A DNA stretch of 64,000 nucleotides from a virus (IMGVR_UViG_3300011113_000123:62001-126000), one strand, 5' to 3'; shown: positions 55,970 to 63,817, counted from the stretch's first letter. Numbers and translations: made by a program. Notes: generated by a model not told the origin, from the letters alone.

Positions 55970-57532
55970 ATGTATTGCGTGATTCCTGCGGCAGGGCGCG
56001 GTGTTCGTTTCAACGAACTAGGTAAGAACTATCCGAAGTGCGTCCTGCCATATAAAGATATTCCAATCATCGTTCATAACATTAGACTGGCTCTCGATTC
56101 GGGAGCCAGAGAAGTTTCTATAGTCGTCGGTCATCAGGGTGATAAGATTCGTGAGATCGTCGGAATGTACTTTCCGGAAGATCCGCGCATCATCTTCTCG
56201 GAGTATCAAGAAACAGCCTCAATAGGTGGTCCTGGCGTTTCAATCTACTGCGGTATCCCTGATGACATCGGTGATGAGTCTGTCCTGATTCTTCTTTCCG
56301 ATATCGTCGTAGAACATGTTTTGATTAACAATTCTAAAACATCCTGGATTTCTGTTCAGCAAGTTCCTGATTGGGAACGCTGGTGTATGGCTGAGACTAA
56401 AGATGGAACAATCGTAAAGTTCCACGATAAGCCGCGCGATATGCCTCCGACTAGTCATGCGGTCAGCGGAGTCTATTACTTTAGAAACGCATCGTTGTTC
56501 CGTAGTTGTTTGATTGATGCTATCAAAGATACTCGTTATGGCGAAGTTCAGATTTCTTCAGCGATGTCGCGCTATATGGAAAAGGAATCTATCTATACGA
56601 AGCCAATCAGGATCGTCGATTTCGGTACGTTGCAAGAGTATCTCGAGAATCGTGGTGTAAAGAACTCGCGTTCGTTCAATACGCTCTATCATTCTGGTGA
56701 TGAAACTACGATCACGAAAACATCTGTTGCTCATCCAGAAAAGATTCATGCGGAAGCTAACTGGTACGACAATCTTCCGACGCCTATCAAGATGATGACA
56801 CCTCGCATCTTTGATAAGACGTTGTATGGTGATCGACCAATGTATACGATGGAGCGTATCGACAGCCCTACGTTGCGTGAGCTATATCTGTATCTCGAAT
56901 CTGATCCTATCTTCTGGGCTGAAATCTTTACGAAACTCTTTGATCTAACCGACAAGTTCAAGTTCTACACGAAGCCTGGTAAGCCAGAGTTCTTCGATCG
57001 TGTCGTAGACAAGACGTTCTCGAGATTCACAGAAGTCGATGCTGATCTCATAGAGAACGACGATCATGCGTTCATGAACAAGTTCTATGAAATGAATCAG
57101 CAGGGTATGTTCAACGTATTCCCTGACTCCCTGTTCCATGGCGACTTCTGCTTCTCTAACATCTTCTATCATCCAGGCAGCAAGCATATCAAGTTCATCG
57201 ATCCGCGCGGCGACGCGTATGGTAACATCTTGTATGACTTGGCTAAGATCACACATTCAGCATACTACCCATACGATTATGTTGATGCGGAACTCTATCT
57301 AAATAAGAGTGGCGAAAAGCTATACATCTTCGATAGTGGCAAAGAAGTCGCTCGCGAAGCGTACAAGAAGCTCTTCGTTGCCAAATACGGTGAGTCAACG
57401 TGGCAGATCAATTTGTTCTTGACAGCTACTCTGTTTTTGAGTATGATTCCCTTACACTCACACAATAAGGTCAACCAAGAGTTATTCTATGCGCTCTATC
57501 GTAAGGCGGCCGCAGACAGCGGATTTGTTTGA
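55970..57532 (+). CDS. nucleotidyltransferase-kinase fusion
   Basis: 520 residues. Residues 1-235 are a sugar-type nucleotidyltransferase (PAAGRGVRFNELGKNYPKCV with GxGxR and PKxxLP, VSGVYYFRN, YGEVQISSAM). Residues about 255-520 are an APH/choline-kinase-like domain with SLFHGDFCFSNIFYH (catalytic HxD...N) and HIKFIDPRGD (metal Asp). Such fusions activate a small alcohol, sugar or amine by phosphorylation and NTP coupling. It likely makes the donor for the glycosyltransferase at 57865. Confidence 0.82.
   Translation: MYCVIPAAGRGVRFNELGKNYPKCVLPYKDIPIIVHNIRLALDSGAREVSIVVGHQGDKIREIVGMYFPEDPRIIFSEYQETASIGGPGVSIYCGIPDDIGDESVLILLSDIVVEHVLINNSKTSWISVQQVPDWERWCMAETKDGTIVKFHDKPRDMPPTSHAVSGVYYFRNASLFRSCLIDAIKDTRYGEVQISSAMSRYMEKESIYTKPIRIVDFGTLQEYLENRGVKNSRSFNTLYHSGDETTITKTSVAHPEKIHAEANWYDNLPTPIKMMTPRIFDKTLYGDRPMYTMERIDSPTLRELYLYLESDPIFWAEIFTKLFDLTDKFKFYTKPGKPEFFDRVVDKTFSRFTEVDADLIENDDHAFMNKFYEMNQQGMFNVFPDSLFHGDFCFSNIFYHPGSKHIKFIDPRGDAYGNILYDLAKITHSAYYPYDYVDAELYLNKSGEKLYIFDSGKEVAREAYKKLFVAKYGESTWQINLFLTATLFLSMIPLHSHNKVNQELFYALYRKAAADSGFV
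57419..57447 (+). promoter_or_regulatory. candidate internal promoter
   Basis: TTGACA (57419-57424), 17 nt, TATGAT (57442-57447), inside the kinase domain and 42 nt before the HAD start. It could separately express HAD and glycosyltransferase. Confidence 0.5.
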
Positions 57533-57881
57533 ACTTAGCCTCGTGGTTGATCTGGACCACACACTATGCGTTGGCGATCTTAGTATAGCGAGTTCAGCTG
57601 AACGATACGCCAACGCAAAGCCAATTGCAGAAACAATCAAGAAATTACAAGAAGCGTACAGTAACGGCTGGTACATCACCATTCTTACTGCACGTCATAT
57701 GCGTTCTTGTCAAAACGATGCAGAGTTTGCGTTCGAGAAGCTAGGTAAGATCACTGAAGACTGGCTTGATCGACACGACGTTCCCTTCGATCAGCTTGTC
57801 TTTGGTAAGCCATATGGTATGTGGTACATCGACGATAAAGCAATGACACTGGATACCTTCCTACATGAATTCCAAGCCTAA
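57489..57881 (+). CDS. HAD-family phosphatase
   Basis: 130 residues. VVDLDHTLC (DxDxT, D21/D23) is motif I, ILTARHM motif II (Thr/Ser), QLVFGKPYGMWYIDDKAM motifs III-IV. This short capless HAD type is common in capsule and sugar-phosphate loci. Overlaps the previous gene by 44 nt and the next by 17 nt. Probably dephosphorylates an intermediate of the modifying group. Confidence 0.82.
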   Translation: MRSIVRRPQTADLFELSLVVDLDHTLCVGDLSIASSAERYANAKPIAETIKKLQEAYSNGWYITILTARHMRSCQNDAEFAFEKLGKITEDWLDRHDVPFDQLVFGKPYGMWYIDDKAMTLDTFLHEFQA

Positions 57882-58695
57882 GATTATCATCACTACGTTC
57901 ATGCGCGAGGACAAGCAGAAAGCTGTGTTCCAGATTCCTGCTTCGCTGCATGAAAACGTTTATATGTTCACTCGCGAAGATCGCGTCGATGAGCTGCGTA
58001 AGTATGTTCCCGAAACGATTCGCATCATCGGTAATCCGATGGATATCGACGGTATCGCTGATATCCGTCAGCGTTGTATCGATCATGTTCCGAAGGGTAA
58101 GGTGTGGTTCATCGACGATCTCGCTACGTTTGGTTGGCGCGATCAGAATCTAAAGCAGTTCAACGATATGCCCGAGCAGAAGTTCGTTGAGATGTATGCC
58201 ACGCTCGACAAAATGCTCGACGACTATATGCAAGTCGGTTTCTCAGCTCGTGGTGGCAACAATCACGTGACTGATCCGTTCAAGGAAGTTGGTCGTGCAT
58301 ACACCACATATGGATTGCGCTCAGACTGGATGGAGCGTGAGGATATTCGATTCGATGGTATGTATCGACAGAATCCTAACGTGAAGCTCTACGAAGACTA
58401 CTGGATCACGCTCTCCATGCTGACCAAGGGTTTCAAGAACGCTATCATCTACGACTATTTCTTCAACTACACTCACAACAACACAGGCGGCAATTCTACG
58501 TTCCGTACGCTAGAACTCCAGGAGCAAGCCGCTCACGAACTCCATAGACACTTCCCACAATTCGTCACAGTAGAAACGAAGGAAGGGGTATGGGGAAAGA
58601 TGGGCATGGAGAATCGTAAGGAAGTTCGCATTCAATGGCAGAAAGCATATCAAAGCTCACAGGTCACTAACACGCTCGACTCGTTCTTCGAATAA
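57865..58695 (+). CDS. TET-associated glycosyltransferase-like protein
   Basis: 276 residues. IDGIADIRQRCIDHVPKGKV, WFIDDLATF (DD at 84-85), YEDYWITLSMLTKGFKNAII and NTGGNSTFRTLELQEQAAHE match the TAGT family (GREB1-related) that is encoded beside phage TET enzymes and transfers a sugar to hydroxymethylated cytosine. The donor-binding DD differs from the usual DDD by Leu at the third position. Gene context with the TET-like enzyme is the main support. Confidence 0.75.
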   Translation: MNSKPKIIITTFMREDKQKAVFQIPASLHENVYMFTREDRVDELRKYVPETIRIIGNPMDIDGIADIRQRCIDHVPKGKVWFIDDLATFGWRDQNLKQFNDMPEQKFVEMYATLDKMLDDYMQVGFSARGGNNHVTDPFKEVGRAYTTYGLRSDWMEREDIRFDGMYRQNPNVKLYEDYWITLSMLTKGFKNAIIYDYFFNYTHNNTGGNSTFRTLELQEQAAHELHRHFPQFVTVETKEGVWGKMGMENRKEVRIQWQKAYQSSQVTNTLDSFFE

Positions 58696-58706
58696 CAGGA
58701 AATCCT

Positions 58707-59159
58707 ATGAACACCGGAATAGGCTATGTCGAATATCGTAATCTGTTTGAGGGCATCCGTAGAGAAAAGCCAGGAGACGAAAGATATCTAATCTACTTCG
58801 GTCGAGCCCATGTTCAAGATCACATAACTAAAGTTGTTTCTAGGGGCCCACTGAAGATTGGTCGAGGAAAGTTCGCAACTGCTCTGATGCGCGGGAGGAA
58901 TCAGCCTGGAGTAGACTTTCGCATATATTCAGAAATCATCGTTCCTTACAATCAAGACACATACGATTGTGAACAACTGATAAAGTCTGTTCTGAAACAT
59001 CGTAACATGAAGATGTCGCAGAACCAGCAGGAACTTTATGATATCAGAGACGAAGAGCTCGAACAAACAGTCAGCGCGATAGTTGAAATCATAAAGGCAG
59101 AAATGCCTGACATCAAGCTGCTGGAAGTTAACAACTACTTTCTAAAAAAGGAAACCTAA
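58707..59159 (+). CDS. T5orf172/GIY-YIG-like protein
   Basis: 150 residues. YLIYFGRAHVQDHITKVV, LKIGRGKFATALMRGRNQPG and VPYNQDTYDCEQLIKSVLKH follow the T5 Orf172/MUG113 version of the GIY-YIG nuclease fold (KIG for YIG, Arg, late Glu). A helical C-terminus follows. Near a DNA-modification cassette it might cut unmodified DNA; this is inference. Confidence 0.65.
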   Translation: MNTGIGYVEYRNLFEGIRREKPGDERYLIYFGRAHVQDHITKVVSRGPLKIGRGKFATALMRGRNQPGVDFRIYSEIIVPYNQDTYDCEQLIKSVLKHRNMKMSQNQQELYDIRDEELEQTVSAIVEIIKAEMPDIKLLEVNNYFLKKET

Positions 59160-59533
59160 TGGACACTCTCATGACCGCAGTGCAAATCGTGATTGCCCTT
59201 GGTATCGGTTACTTCGTAGGTAAGATACTCGCAGGATTCGTTAGCGCATATTTTGCAAAGAACGAAGAACCTGTTATGATTGGAAGTGTGTCTGGTGATG
59301 ACGTACTGGATTTCGATAAGAGCGAAGTCCCGTTCATTCCTGTTCGTATCATTAAAGAGCACAACCAGTATTACGCTTGGTTCTCTGTGAACGAAAAGTT
59401 CATTGGTCAGGCGACTACCATCGAAGAGATCCATAAAGCGGCTTATGAGCAGGTTCTCAGGCAGATGGGGCTTCGGTGCGTGTTCACCCAGGAAAAGATC
59501 AAGGCTAAGCCCAAGACGAAAAAAGGGCCTTGA
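59159..59533 (+). CDS. membrane-anchored protein, 124 aa
   Basis: One N-terminal membrane helix (about 5-31), an acidic linker, and a small globular part (QYYAWFSVNEKFIGQATTIE) ending in a Lys-rich tail. Shares an ATG/TAA base with the previous gene. No family. Confidence 0.6.
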   Translation: MDTLMTAVQIVIALGIGYFVGKILAGFVSAYFAKNEEPVMIGSVSGDDVLDFDKSEVPFIPVRIIKEHNQYYAWFSVNEKFIGQATTIEEIHKAAYEQVLRQMGLRCVFTQEKIKAKPKTKKGP

Positions 59534-59558
59534 CAATTAATCCATAGTCAGCTACAAT
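59530..59558 (+). promoter_or_regulatory. sigma70-like promoter
   Basis: TTGACA (59530-59535), 17 nt, TACAAT (59553-59558), leader with ATGGAG to ATG 59585. Confidence 0.75.
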
Positions 59559-59584
59559 TAAGAGTTAGCTATGGAGAAACGTAA

Positions 59585-59869
59585 ATGTCAAAAGTAAACG
59601 CGCTAGTTTCCAAGTATAACGCCCCTAAAGCTAAGTATAAGGGTGGTGTAGCTAAGTTCGATCCTAGTAAAAAATGGGTCGAATATAGCTTAGATTTAAT
59701 CGAAGCCAAGCGTTTACTTCAAGTCGCTGATTTTACTACTAAATTCGACCTAGTAAAAGTAATAAATCAAATCGAGAATAAAGTAAAGTTCCACGAAAAT
59801 CATGTAGATTTTGATTTCAATTCTGCGCTAAGAAACTTACGTTTAGCTCGCAAATTGTTACGTATGTAA
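59585..59869 (+). CDS. hypothetical early protein, 94 aa
   Basis: Lys-rich and helical (SLDLIEAKRLLQVADFTTKF, ALRNLRLARKLLRM). The DNA is richer in A/T (TAA, TTA, AAA codons) than its neighbours, hinting at a different origin. Own promoter, and a strong terminator follows. Confidence 0.65.
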   Translation: MSKVNALVSKYNAPKAKYKGGVAKFDPSKKWVEYSLDLIEAKRLLQVADFTTKFDLVKVINQIENKVKFHENHVDFDFNSALRNLRLARKLLRM

Positions 59870-59877
59870 CGAATTTT

Positions 59878-59924
59878 GATACAAAAAAGATCAAAAAACT
59901 TTCCCTAGTGAAATCAGTGACTTA
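59878..59924 (+). repeat. A-rich noncoding repeat, copy 2
   Basis: Shares GATACAAAAAAG and AAATCAGTGACTTA with 38731-38787, also directly after a small promoter-proximal gene. Its 3' part forms the left arm of the terminator. Confidence 0.6.
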
Positions 59925-59956
59925 CGTATAAGCTACTGATTTTGCTAGGGTTTTTT
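59903..59956 (+). terminator. strong intrinsic terminator
   Basis: A 16-bp stem (59903-59918 with 59935-59950, two G-U pairs) followed by six T. A smaller CTTA/TAAG stem lies in the loop. Confidence 0.9.
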
Positions 59957-59971
59957 CTTAGGGTAGCGCCA

Positions 59972-60000
59972 TTGACAATCAGCCAGGAACCCCGTAGAAT
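59972..60000 (+). promoter_or_regulatory. promoter placing ATG at +1
   Basis: TTGACA (59972-59977), 17 nt, TAGAAT (59995-60000), six bases, then ATG 60007. A second in-frame ATG (60031) follows AAAGGGA. Confidence 0.75.
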
Positions 60001-60006
60001 GTAAAT

Positions 60007-60276
60007 ATGATGAATCGAAAGGGAAATCAAATGGAATACGAATCTTTCTTCGAGAACGCCCGCCTTGCTCGCGCCAAAGAGCGCGCCGCGAAGCTCGAAC
60101 TGATCGCTGCTGTCGAGCAGTATAGCATCCTGCTGGACAACTACGAGCTCCAGCCTGACAATCACTCCAAGAAAGCGTTGCAGGATTTCCTGAAGCGATT
60201 CCCGAATATCGCGAACTACGATTCCAAGGGTAACTGGATTGGAAACGTTCGTAACGAAAATGGTTGGGTTGCGTGA
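60007..60276 (+). CDS. hypothetical early protein, 89 aa
   Basis: Two in-frame starts: ATG 60007 at the predicted +1 and ATG 60031 after AAAGGGA. The common part is helical and charged (ARLARAKERAAKLELIAAVE) with a basic, aromatic end. GC content is clearly higher than the preceding gene. No family. Confidence 0.6.
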   Translation: MMNRKGNQMEYESFFENARLARAKERAAKLELIAAVEQYSILLDNYELQPDNHSKKALQDFLKRFPNIANYDSKGNWIGNVRNENGWVA

Positions 60277-60277
60277 C

Positions 60278-60306
60278 TTGACAATCAGCCACTAGCCAGG
60301 TAGAAT
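60278..60306 (+). promoter_or_regulatory. promoter placing ATG at +1
   Basis: TTGACA (60278-60283), 17 nt, TAGAAT (60301-60306), six bases, ATG 60313. The first bases after ATG, ATGATGAAAGGAAACGAC, hold a ribosome-binding site for the in-frame ATG 60331. Confidence 0.75.
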
Positions 60307-60312
60307 GAACAT

Positions 60313-60666
60313 ATGATGAAAGGAAACGACATGAATATCGCCTCTGACCTCGAAGCCGCCCTCCAGAAGTATATCGCCCACATTAAGGCTGACTATGCCG
60401 GCTGGGGCGAGCGTTCGACTATTCGCGAAGAGATGATCCGCGAGTTCGACGCCTCCGTTCGCTACGAGCTTCATCGTAAGTTTATCAAGGTTATCACTGG
60501 ACCGCAGACTGGCGTTCACTCGTTTATCATGCTGGCTGACGACGGTAAGTTCAAGCGCGGCGACATTCTCAAGGCGGCTAGCTGGAAAGCTCCGGCTAAG
60601 AACTTCGCTCGTGGTAATGTGCTGGCTGGACAGCTTGATCGTGTCCGTTGGACGGGAGCTCTCTAA
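60313..60666 (+). CDS. hypothetical early protein, 117 aa
   Basis: ATG 60313 (leaderless) or ATG 60331 (after AAAGGA), in frame. MNIASDLEAALQKYIAHIKA, FDASVRYELHRKFIKVITGP and HSFIMLADDGKFKRGDILKA look like a small alpha/beta protein. No family. Confidence 0.65.
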   Translation: MMKGNDMNIASDLEAALQKYIAHIKADYAGWGERSTIREEMIREFDASVRYELHRKFIKVITGPQTGVHSFIMLADDGKFKRGDILKAASWKAPAKNFARGNVLAGQLDRVRWTGAL

Positions 60667-60896
60667 TGAAATATGATCTGGCTAAAGTCACCAAGGTTTA
60701 TATGGGCAAGGATCGCCACTGTCGGTGCGGTTGTGGTGGCGAATACGTGGAACGCGGCGACGCCAAGTTCGACCTTCGCTTGAAGCGGTTCATTAAGATG
60801 TGGTGCGACTACACTCCCGCTCAAGATGACATGGGCGACAACTCGCTGAACGTTTCCTATGGGCAGAATCGTGCTCTTACCGTTTATTTCGACTAG
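60666..60896 (+). CDS. Cys-rich hypothetical protein, 76 aa
   Basis: TAATG overlap with the previous gene. DRHCRCGCGGEY has three closely spaced Cys and a His, perhaps a metal site with a later Cys (KMWCDY). No family. Confidence 0.6.
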   Translation: MKYDLAKVTKVYMGKDRHCRCGCGGEYVERGDAKFDLRLKRFIKMWCDYTPAQDDMGDNSLNVSYGQNRALTVYFD

Positions 60897-60900
60897 GCCC

Positions 60901-60929
60901 TTGACAACCACGTCTGCTCGGTATAGAAT
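60901..60929 (+). promoter_or_regulatory. promoter placing ATG at +1
   Basis: TTGACA (60901-60906), 17 nt, TAGAAT (60924-60929), six bases, ATG 60936, then GTGAAAGGAAACGACATG as in the 60278 module. Confidence 0.75.
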
Positions 60930-60935
60930 GATCAT

Positions 60936-61190
60936 ATGGTGAAAGGAAACGACATGACCGCTGCTGAAGTTCTCCGCCTTGTCGCTAAGGTTAATTTCAT
61001 CAAGATGGATGATCTTGACCGCGAAGCGTATTCTGGCGTCGAGTCTGACGACGCGATGATCGGCTATAATCTCGTCATCGACGACCATGAAGTTGAGTAC
61101 GTCATTATCCTTGACGGAAATAAAGTTTGCCTTATTAACGAAGAAGGCTATGAATCTCAGTACATCCTCGGTGACAATATCTTCGCTTAA
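60936..61190 (+). CDS. hypothetical early protein, 84 aa
   Basis: ATG 60936 (leaderless) or in-frame ATG 60954 after AAAGGA. Acidic, with NLVIDDHEVEYVIILDGNKV strands. No family recognised. Confidence 0.65.
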   Translation: MVKGNDMTAAEVLRLVAKVNFIKMDDLDREAYSGVESDDAMIGYNLVIDDHEVEYVIILDGNKVCLINEEGYESQYILGDNIFA

Positions 61191-61208
61191 TCCAACCTGG
61201 AGATTGCT

Positions 61209-61388
61209 ATGACTGTCAATGAAGCCGTTGCTCTCGCTGCCCGCCTCGAGTCGCTTATCCGCCGCGCTGATATGTTTGGTAAGGATCGCACCTGCATCCT
61301 CGAAGAAATCAACGATATCGCGTTTGACTTGCGCGACTATGCTGACCGCCTTGACGAGGCTATGGAGGAGTTGCTCTGTGATGAGTGA
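61209..61388 (+). CDS. hypothetical helical protein, 59 aa
   Basis: CTGGAGATTGCT precedes the ATG. MTVNEAVALAARLESLIRRA, LEEINDIAFDLRDYADRLDE is a clean amphipathic helical protein and the correct frame here; a longer frame in +1 is an artefact. Overlaps the next start by 8 nt. Confidence 0.65.
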   Translation: MTVNEAVALAARLESLIRRADMFGKDRTCILEEINDIAFDLRDYADRLDEAMEELLCDE

Positions 61389-61584
61389 TACGTTCCTATC
61401 TGCTGAACCAGTTTCTTCTCGCGAGGAAATCATACAAGAGTTGTATGATCGTTTGCGCGCTGTTCGTCGAGCACTCGACGCGAAGTTTCCAGTCTACGAC
61501 GACTTTGAAGTAGGTATCAATTGTCGTTTGGCTAACGAAGAGATGTGGCTGGAAGATCTACTCGATAAGATCGAAAGGAGCTGA
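61381..61584 (+). CDS. hypothetical protein, 67 aa
   Basis: Starts within the previous gene: MSDTFLSAEPVSSREEIIQE, then RLRAVRRALDAKFPVYDDFE. Helical and charged. Upstream extension in the same frame is not coding. Confidence 0.6.
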   Translation: MSDTFLSAEPVSSREEIIQELYDRLRAVRRALDAKFPVYDDFEVGINCRLANEEMWLEDLLDKIERS

Positions 61585-61586
61585 GC

Positions 61587-61751
61587 ATGAAGTATAGAAT
61601 CGCTTTCGCCGCTGCGCTTGGGTTCGTGTTCACGGGCGTATGTCTGTTCGTGTTTGGTACGGAGTATGGTATGATCGTGGGTCTTCTGGGTTCAGCTGTT
61701 CTAGGTTTTGTCAGCGATGGTATCTATAATCGTATATTCGGAGCACGGTAA
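61587..61751 (+). CDS. small membrane protein, 54 aa
   Basis: AAAGGAGCTGAGC precedes the ATG. Two glycine-rich membrane helices (about 5-23 and 27-45). TAATG overlap with the next gene. No family. Confidence 0.65.
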   Translation: MKYRIAFAAALGFVFTGVCLFVFGTEYGMIVGLLGSAVLGFVSDGIYNRIFGAR

Positions 61752-61969
61752 TGCCTTACAAGGAAGTATGGGTCGACGAAGACGATATCAAAGATTTCCA
61801 TGACGATGATCTTGTCGACGAGCTTGAACGTCGTGGATATATCGTCATGCGAAAGGGTACCAGCGAAGACCTGCTGTTCAAGATCAAGCAGTCATATATA
61901 ATTGACTCACCCGATGACTTCCGTAAGTTCATCGAGCAATTTCTAAAAGATCATGGGCATCATGTATGA
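61751..61969 (+). CDS. acidic hypothetical protein, 72 aa
   Basis: DEDDIKDFHDDDLVDELERR then a basic C-terminal half. DLVDELERRGY is a helical motif seen in several small phage proteins. Overlaps the next gene by 4 nt. Confidence 0.6.
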   Translation: MPYKEVWVDEDDIKDFHDDDLVDELERRGYIVMRKGTSEDLLFKIKQSYIIDSPDDFRKFIEQFLKDHGHHV

Positions 61970-62208
61970 CTAACAGAGAAATGATTCAGACTCGGTTCTA
62001 CGAGTTTATCTTTAAATCTATGGACGACATGCGGACTCTGAATCCTGAGCTCAAGGAAGCAGAGGCTGCATATATCGTCATGACTGCTGCGTTCGACGCT
62101 CTTTCCAAGACGTGGATGAACGCATACGGCGCGAAGTACATGGCTGAATACTTTTATCGAGTTGCAGATCAGTATGTCGATCTTTCTAATGAGGAAGTTG
62201 CTAGATGA
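61966..62208 (+). CDS. hypothetical protein, 80 aa
   Basis: All-helical (ELKEAEAAYIVMTAAFDALS, YMAEYFYRVADQYVDLSNEE). Coupled to the dNMP kinase gene by ATGA. No family. Confidence 0.6.
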   Translation: MTNREMIQTRFYEFIFKSMDDMRTLNPELKEAEAAYIVMTAAFDALSKTWMNAYGAKYMAEYFYRVADQYVDLSNEEVAR

Positions 62209-62798
62209 CTAAGATTATCGGAATCTGTGGATTGATTGGCTCTGGTAAGAATACCGCAGCTGAGCATCTCATGCGCGAACATGATTACCTTGGTATTTCC
62301 TTCGCTGAAACGCTGAAGGACGCAGCAGCCTGCATCTTTGGCTGGGATCGTGATATGCTTGAAGGCGCGACAGCAGCAGATCGTCAGACGCGCGAGCTCA
62401 AGGATGAATGGTGGAGCGAACGGCTAGGCTTTGATGTTTCGCCGCGTTATATGCTACAGTTTCTCGGAACTGAAGTGATGCGCAACAATCTCCATACTGA
62501 TATCTGGGTGTTGGCTACCGAGCGGCACATCATCGAAATGGCGCAGGACTATCCTTGGGCTAAGTTCGTGATCAGTGACGTTCGTTTCCCTAACGAAGTA
62601 GCCATGATCCGTAGGCTTGGCGGAAAGGTTATTCACGTTCGTCGTGGCGATCTTCCCGAGTGGTTTGGTCAAGACCCCGAAGATATCCATGCGTCAGAAA
62701 CTGCGTGGAACAACGAACGCTTCGACGCCACGATTCGTAATGATGGCACAGTTGAAGAGTTGAATCAAAACATTGACAATCTGCTCAAAGAGTGGTAG
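62205..62798 (+). CDS. 1: deoxynucleoside monophosphate kinase gp1
   Basis: 197 residues. P-loop ICGLIGSGKNTAAEHL, DEWWSERLGFDVSPRYMLQF, TEVMRNNLHTDIWVLA and FVISDVRFPNEVAMIRRLGG match T4 gp1-type dNMP kinases. T4 gp1 phosphorylates dTMP, dGMP and hydroxymethyl-dCMP, so it feeds the replisome encoded in this window. Confidence 0.9.
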   Translation: MTKIIGICGLIGSGKNTAAEHLMREHDYLGISFAETLKDAAACIFGWDRDMLEGATAADRQTRELKDEWWSERLGFDVSPRYMLQFLGTEVMRNNLHTDIWVLATERHIIEMAQDYPWAKFVISDVRFPNEVAMIRRLGGKVIHVRRGDLPEWFGQDPEDIHASETAWNNERFDATIRNDGTVEELNQNIDNLLKEW

Positions 62799-62801
62799 AA
62801 T
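62773..62801 (+). promoter_or_regulatory. sigma70-like promoter
   Basis: TTGACA (62773-62778), 17 nt, TAGAAT (62796-62801), over the gp1 stop; leader with ATGGAG to ATG 62825. Confidence 0.75.
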
Positions 62802-62824
62802 ATATGTAATGATGGAGCTTGGTT

Positions 62825-63205
62825 ATGAACGTTGGCGATGTGGTTACCATTCGAGTTCGCGATTGTCGTAATGCCTCGATCTACGCGGCTGGCGTAGTGC
62901 GTGAGTTCAGTGAGTATACGGGCAAGATCCTGGATAATCCTAAGTGGGTATCCAGCGATTCCGTTTGCATTTCAACGGGCGATACTGCGTTCCCGTTCCG
63001 TATCATCGATCGCGAGCGCATCGTCAGTCTGAACGAAGCTCCTGTTATCCATACGCCTGTTGCTACTCGCAGCGAAACTTTCATTGTCCCAGGCTCCAAG
63101 CCAGGAGCCACGTATACTGTCACGCGCGATGGCTCCGCCTGGAGCTGCACTTGCGTTGGCTTTGGTTTCCGTAAAGACTGCAAGCATATCAGGGAGTGCA
63201 AGTGA
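62825..63205 (+). CDS. SWIM-type zinc finger protein, 126 aa
   Basis: MNVGDVVTIRVRDCRNASIY begins a small beta-barrel. The C-terminal SCTCVGFGFRKDCKHIRECK has the CxCx(n)CxH SWIM pattern, a zinc module for protein or DNA contacts. Middle FIVPGSKPGATYTVTRDGSA links them. Own promoter. Confidence 0.7.
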   Translation: MNVGDVVTIRVRDCRNASIYAAGVVREFSEYTGKILDNPKWVSSDSVCISTGDTAFPFRIIDRERIVSLNEAPVIHTPVATRSETFIVPGSKPGATYTVTRDGSAWSCTCVGFGFRKDCKHIRECK

Positions 63206-63486
63206 TGAGATACTCGTTGATCCGTGAACGCGATGGTGTTGGTGACTCTGGTCCTATGTGTCAGATTCTAGACTATGAATCATGGAAACCGATTGAAGGC
63301 GAAACGTATCCGCGAGTAGGATGCGGTGTTCGTGTTGGTTCATACATCGCTCGCACATATAGTGGACAGGATTGGTGGCAGTGTACTCCTATCACAGAAA
63401 TCCTTGAAGAGTCTGTAGATGATGAAGGCTATAGGACTGTGAGGTTCAAGACTCGTAACTCTGTCTATACCTGGAAGGAGTTTTGA
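63205..63486 (+). CDS. hypothetical protein, 93 aa
   Basis: TGATG overlap with the previous gene. WKPIEGETYPRVGCGVRVGS, YSGQDWWQCTPITEILEES and RTVRFKTRNSVYTWKEF form a beta-rich small protein. No family certain. Confidence 0.65.
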   Translation: MRYSLIRERDGVGDSGPMCQILDYESWKPIEGETYPRVGCGVRVGSYIARTYSGQDWWQCTPITEILEESVDDEGYRTVRFKTRNSVYTWKEF

Positions 63487-63487
63487 T

Positions 63488-63817
63488 ATGACGCACTCCA
63501 TGAAAGAGATGAACACTCGTTTGCTTTCTGATGGTATTAAGAAAGACGTTGACGATAACAGAATCGTATACTATAAGAACGAAGTAGAGATCCTGCTGAA
63601 AGAGATTGCTCGTCTACGTGAAAAGTGCGATCGCCAGGCTCATATCCTTCGTAGGCTGACGCCCGAGAGTTATCCAGGAACTATGTTTATCTCAGGTGTT
63701 CTGGGAAAGACTGATCAGAATCGTATGCCAGAGAAGCTGCTTGTAGTGCCTGGTTATGGTGTTGAGTTTGCATACGTCTATGAGCGCACTGATAAAACGT
63801 TTGGCGCGGAGTGGTAA
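63488..63817 (+). CDS. hypothetical protein, 109 aa
   Basis: Coiled-coil first half (YKNEVEILLKEIARLREKCD) and a beta-like second half (KLLVVPGYGVEFAYVYERTD). No family recognised. Confidence 0.6.
   Translation: MTHSMKEMNTRLLSDGIKKDVDDNRIVYYKNEVEILLKEIARLREKCDRQAHILRRLTPESYPGTMFISGVLGKTDQNRMPEKLLVVPGYGVEFAYVYERTDKTFGAEW

Noticed and set aside
61219-61380. N-terminal extension of the 61381 gene.
   Set aside because: This part is the wrong frame of the 59-residue gene at 61209-61388.
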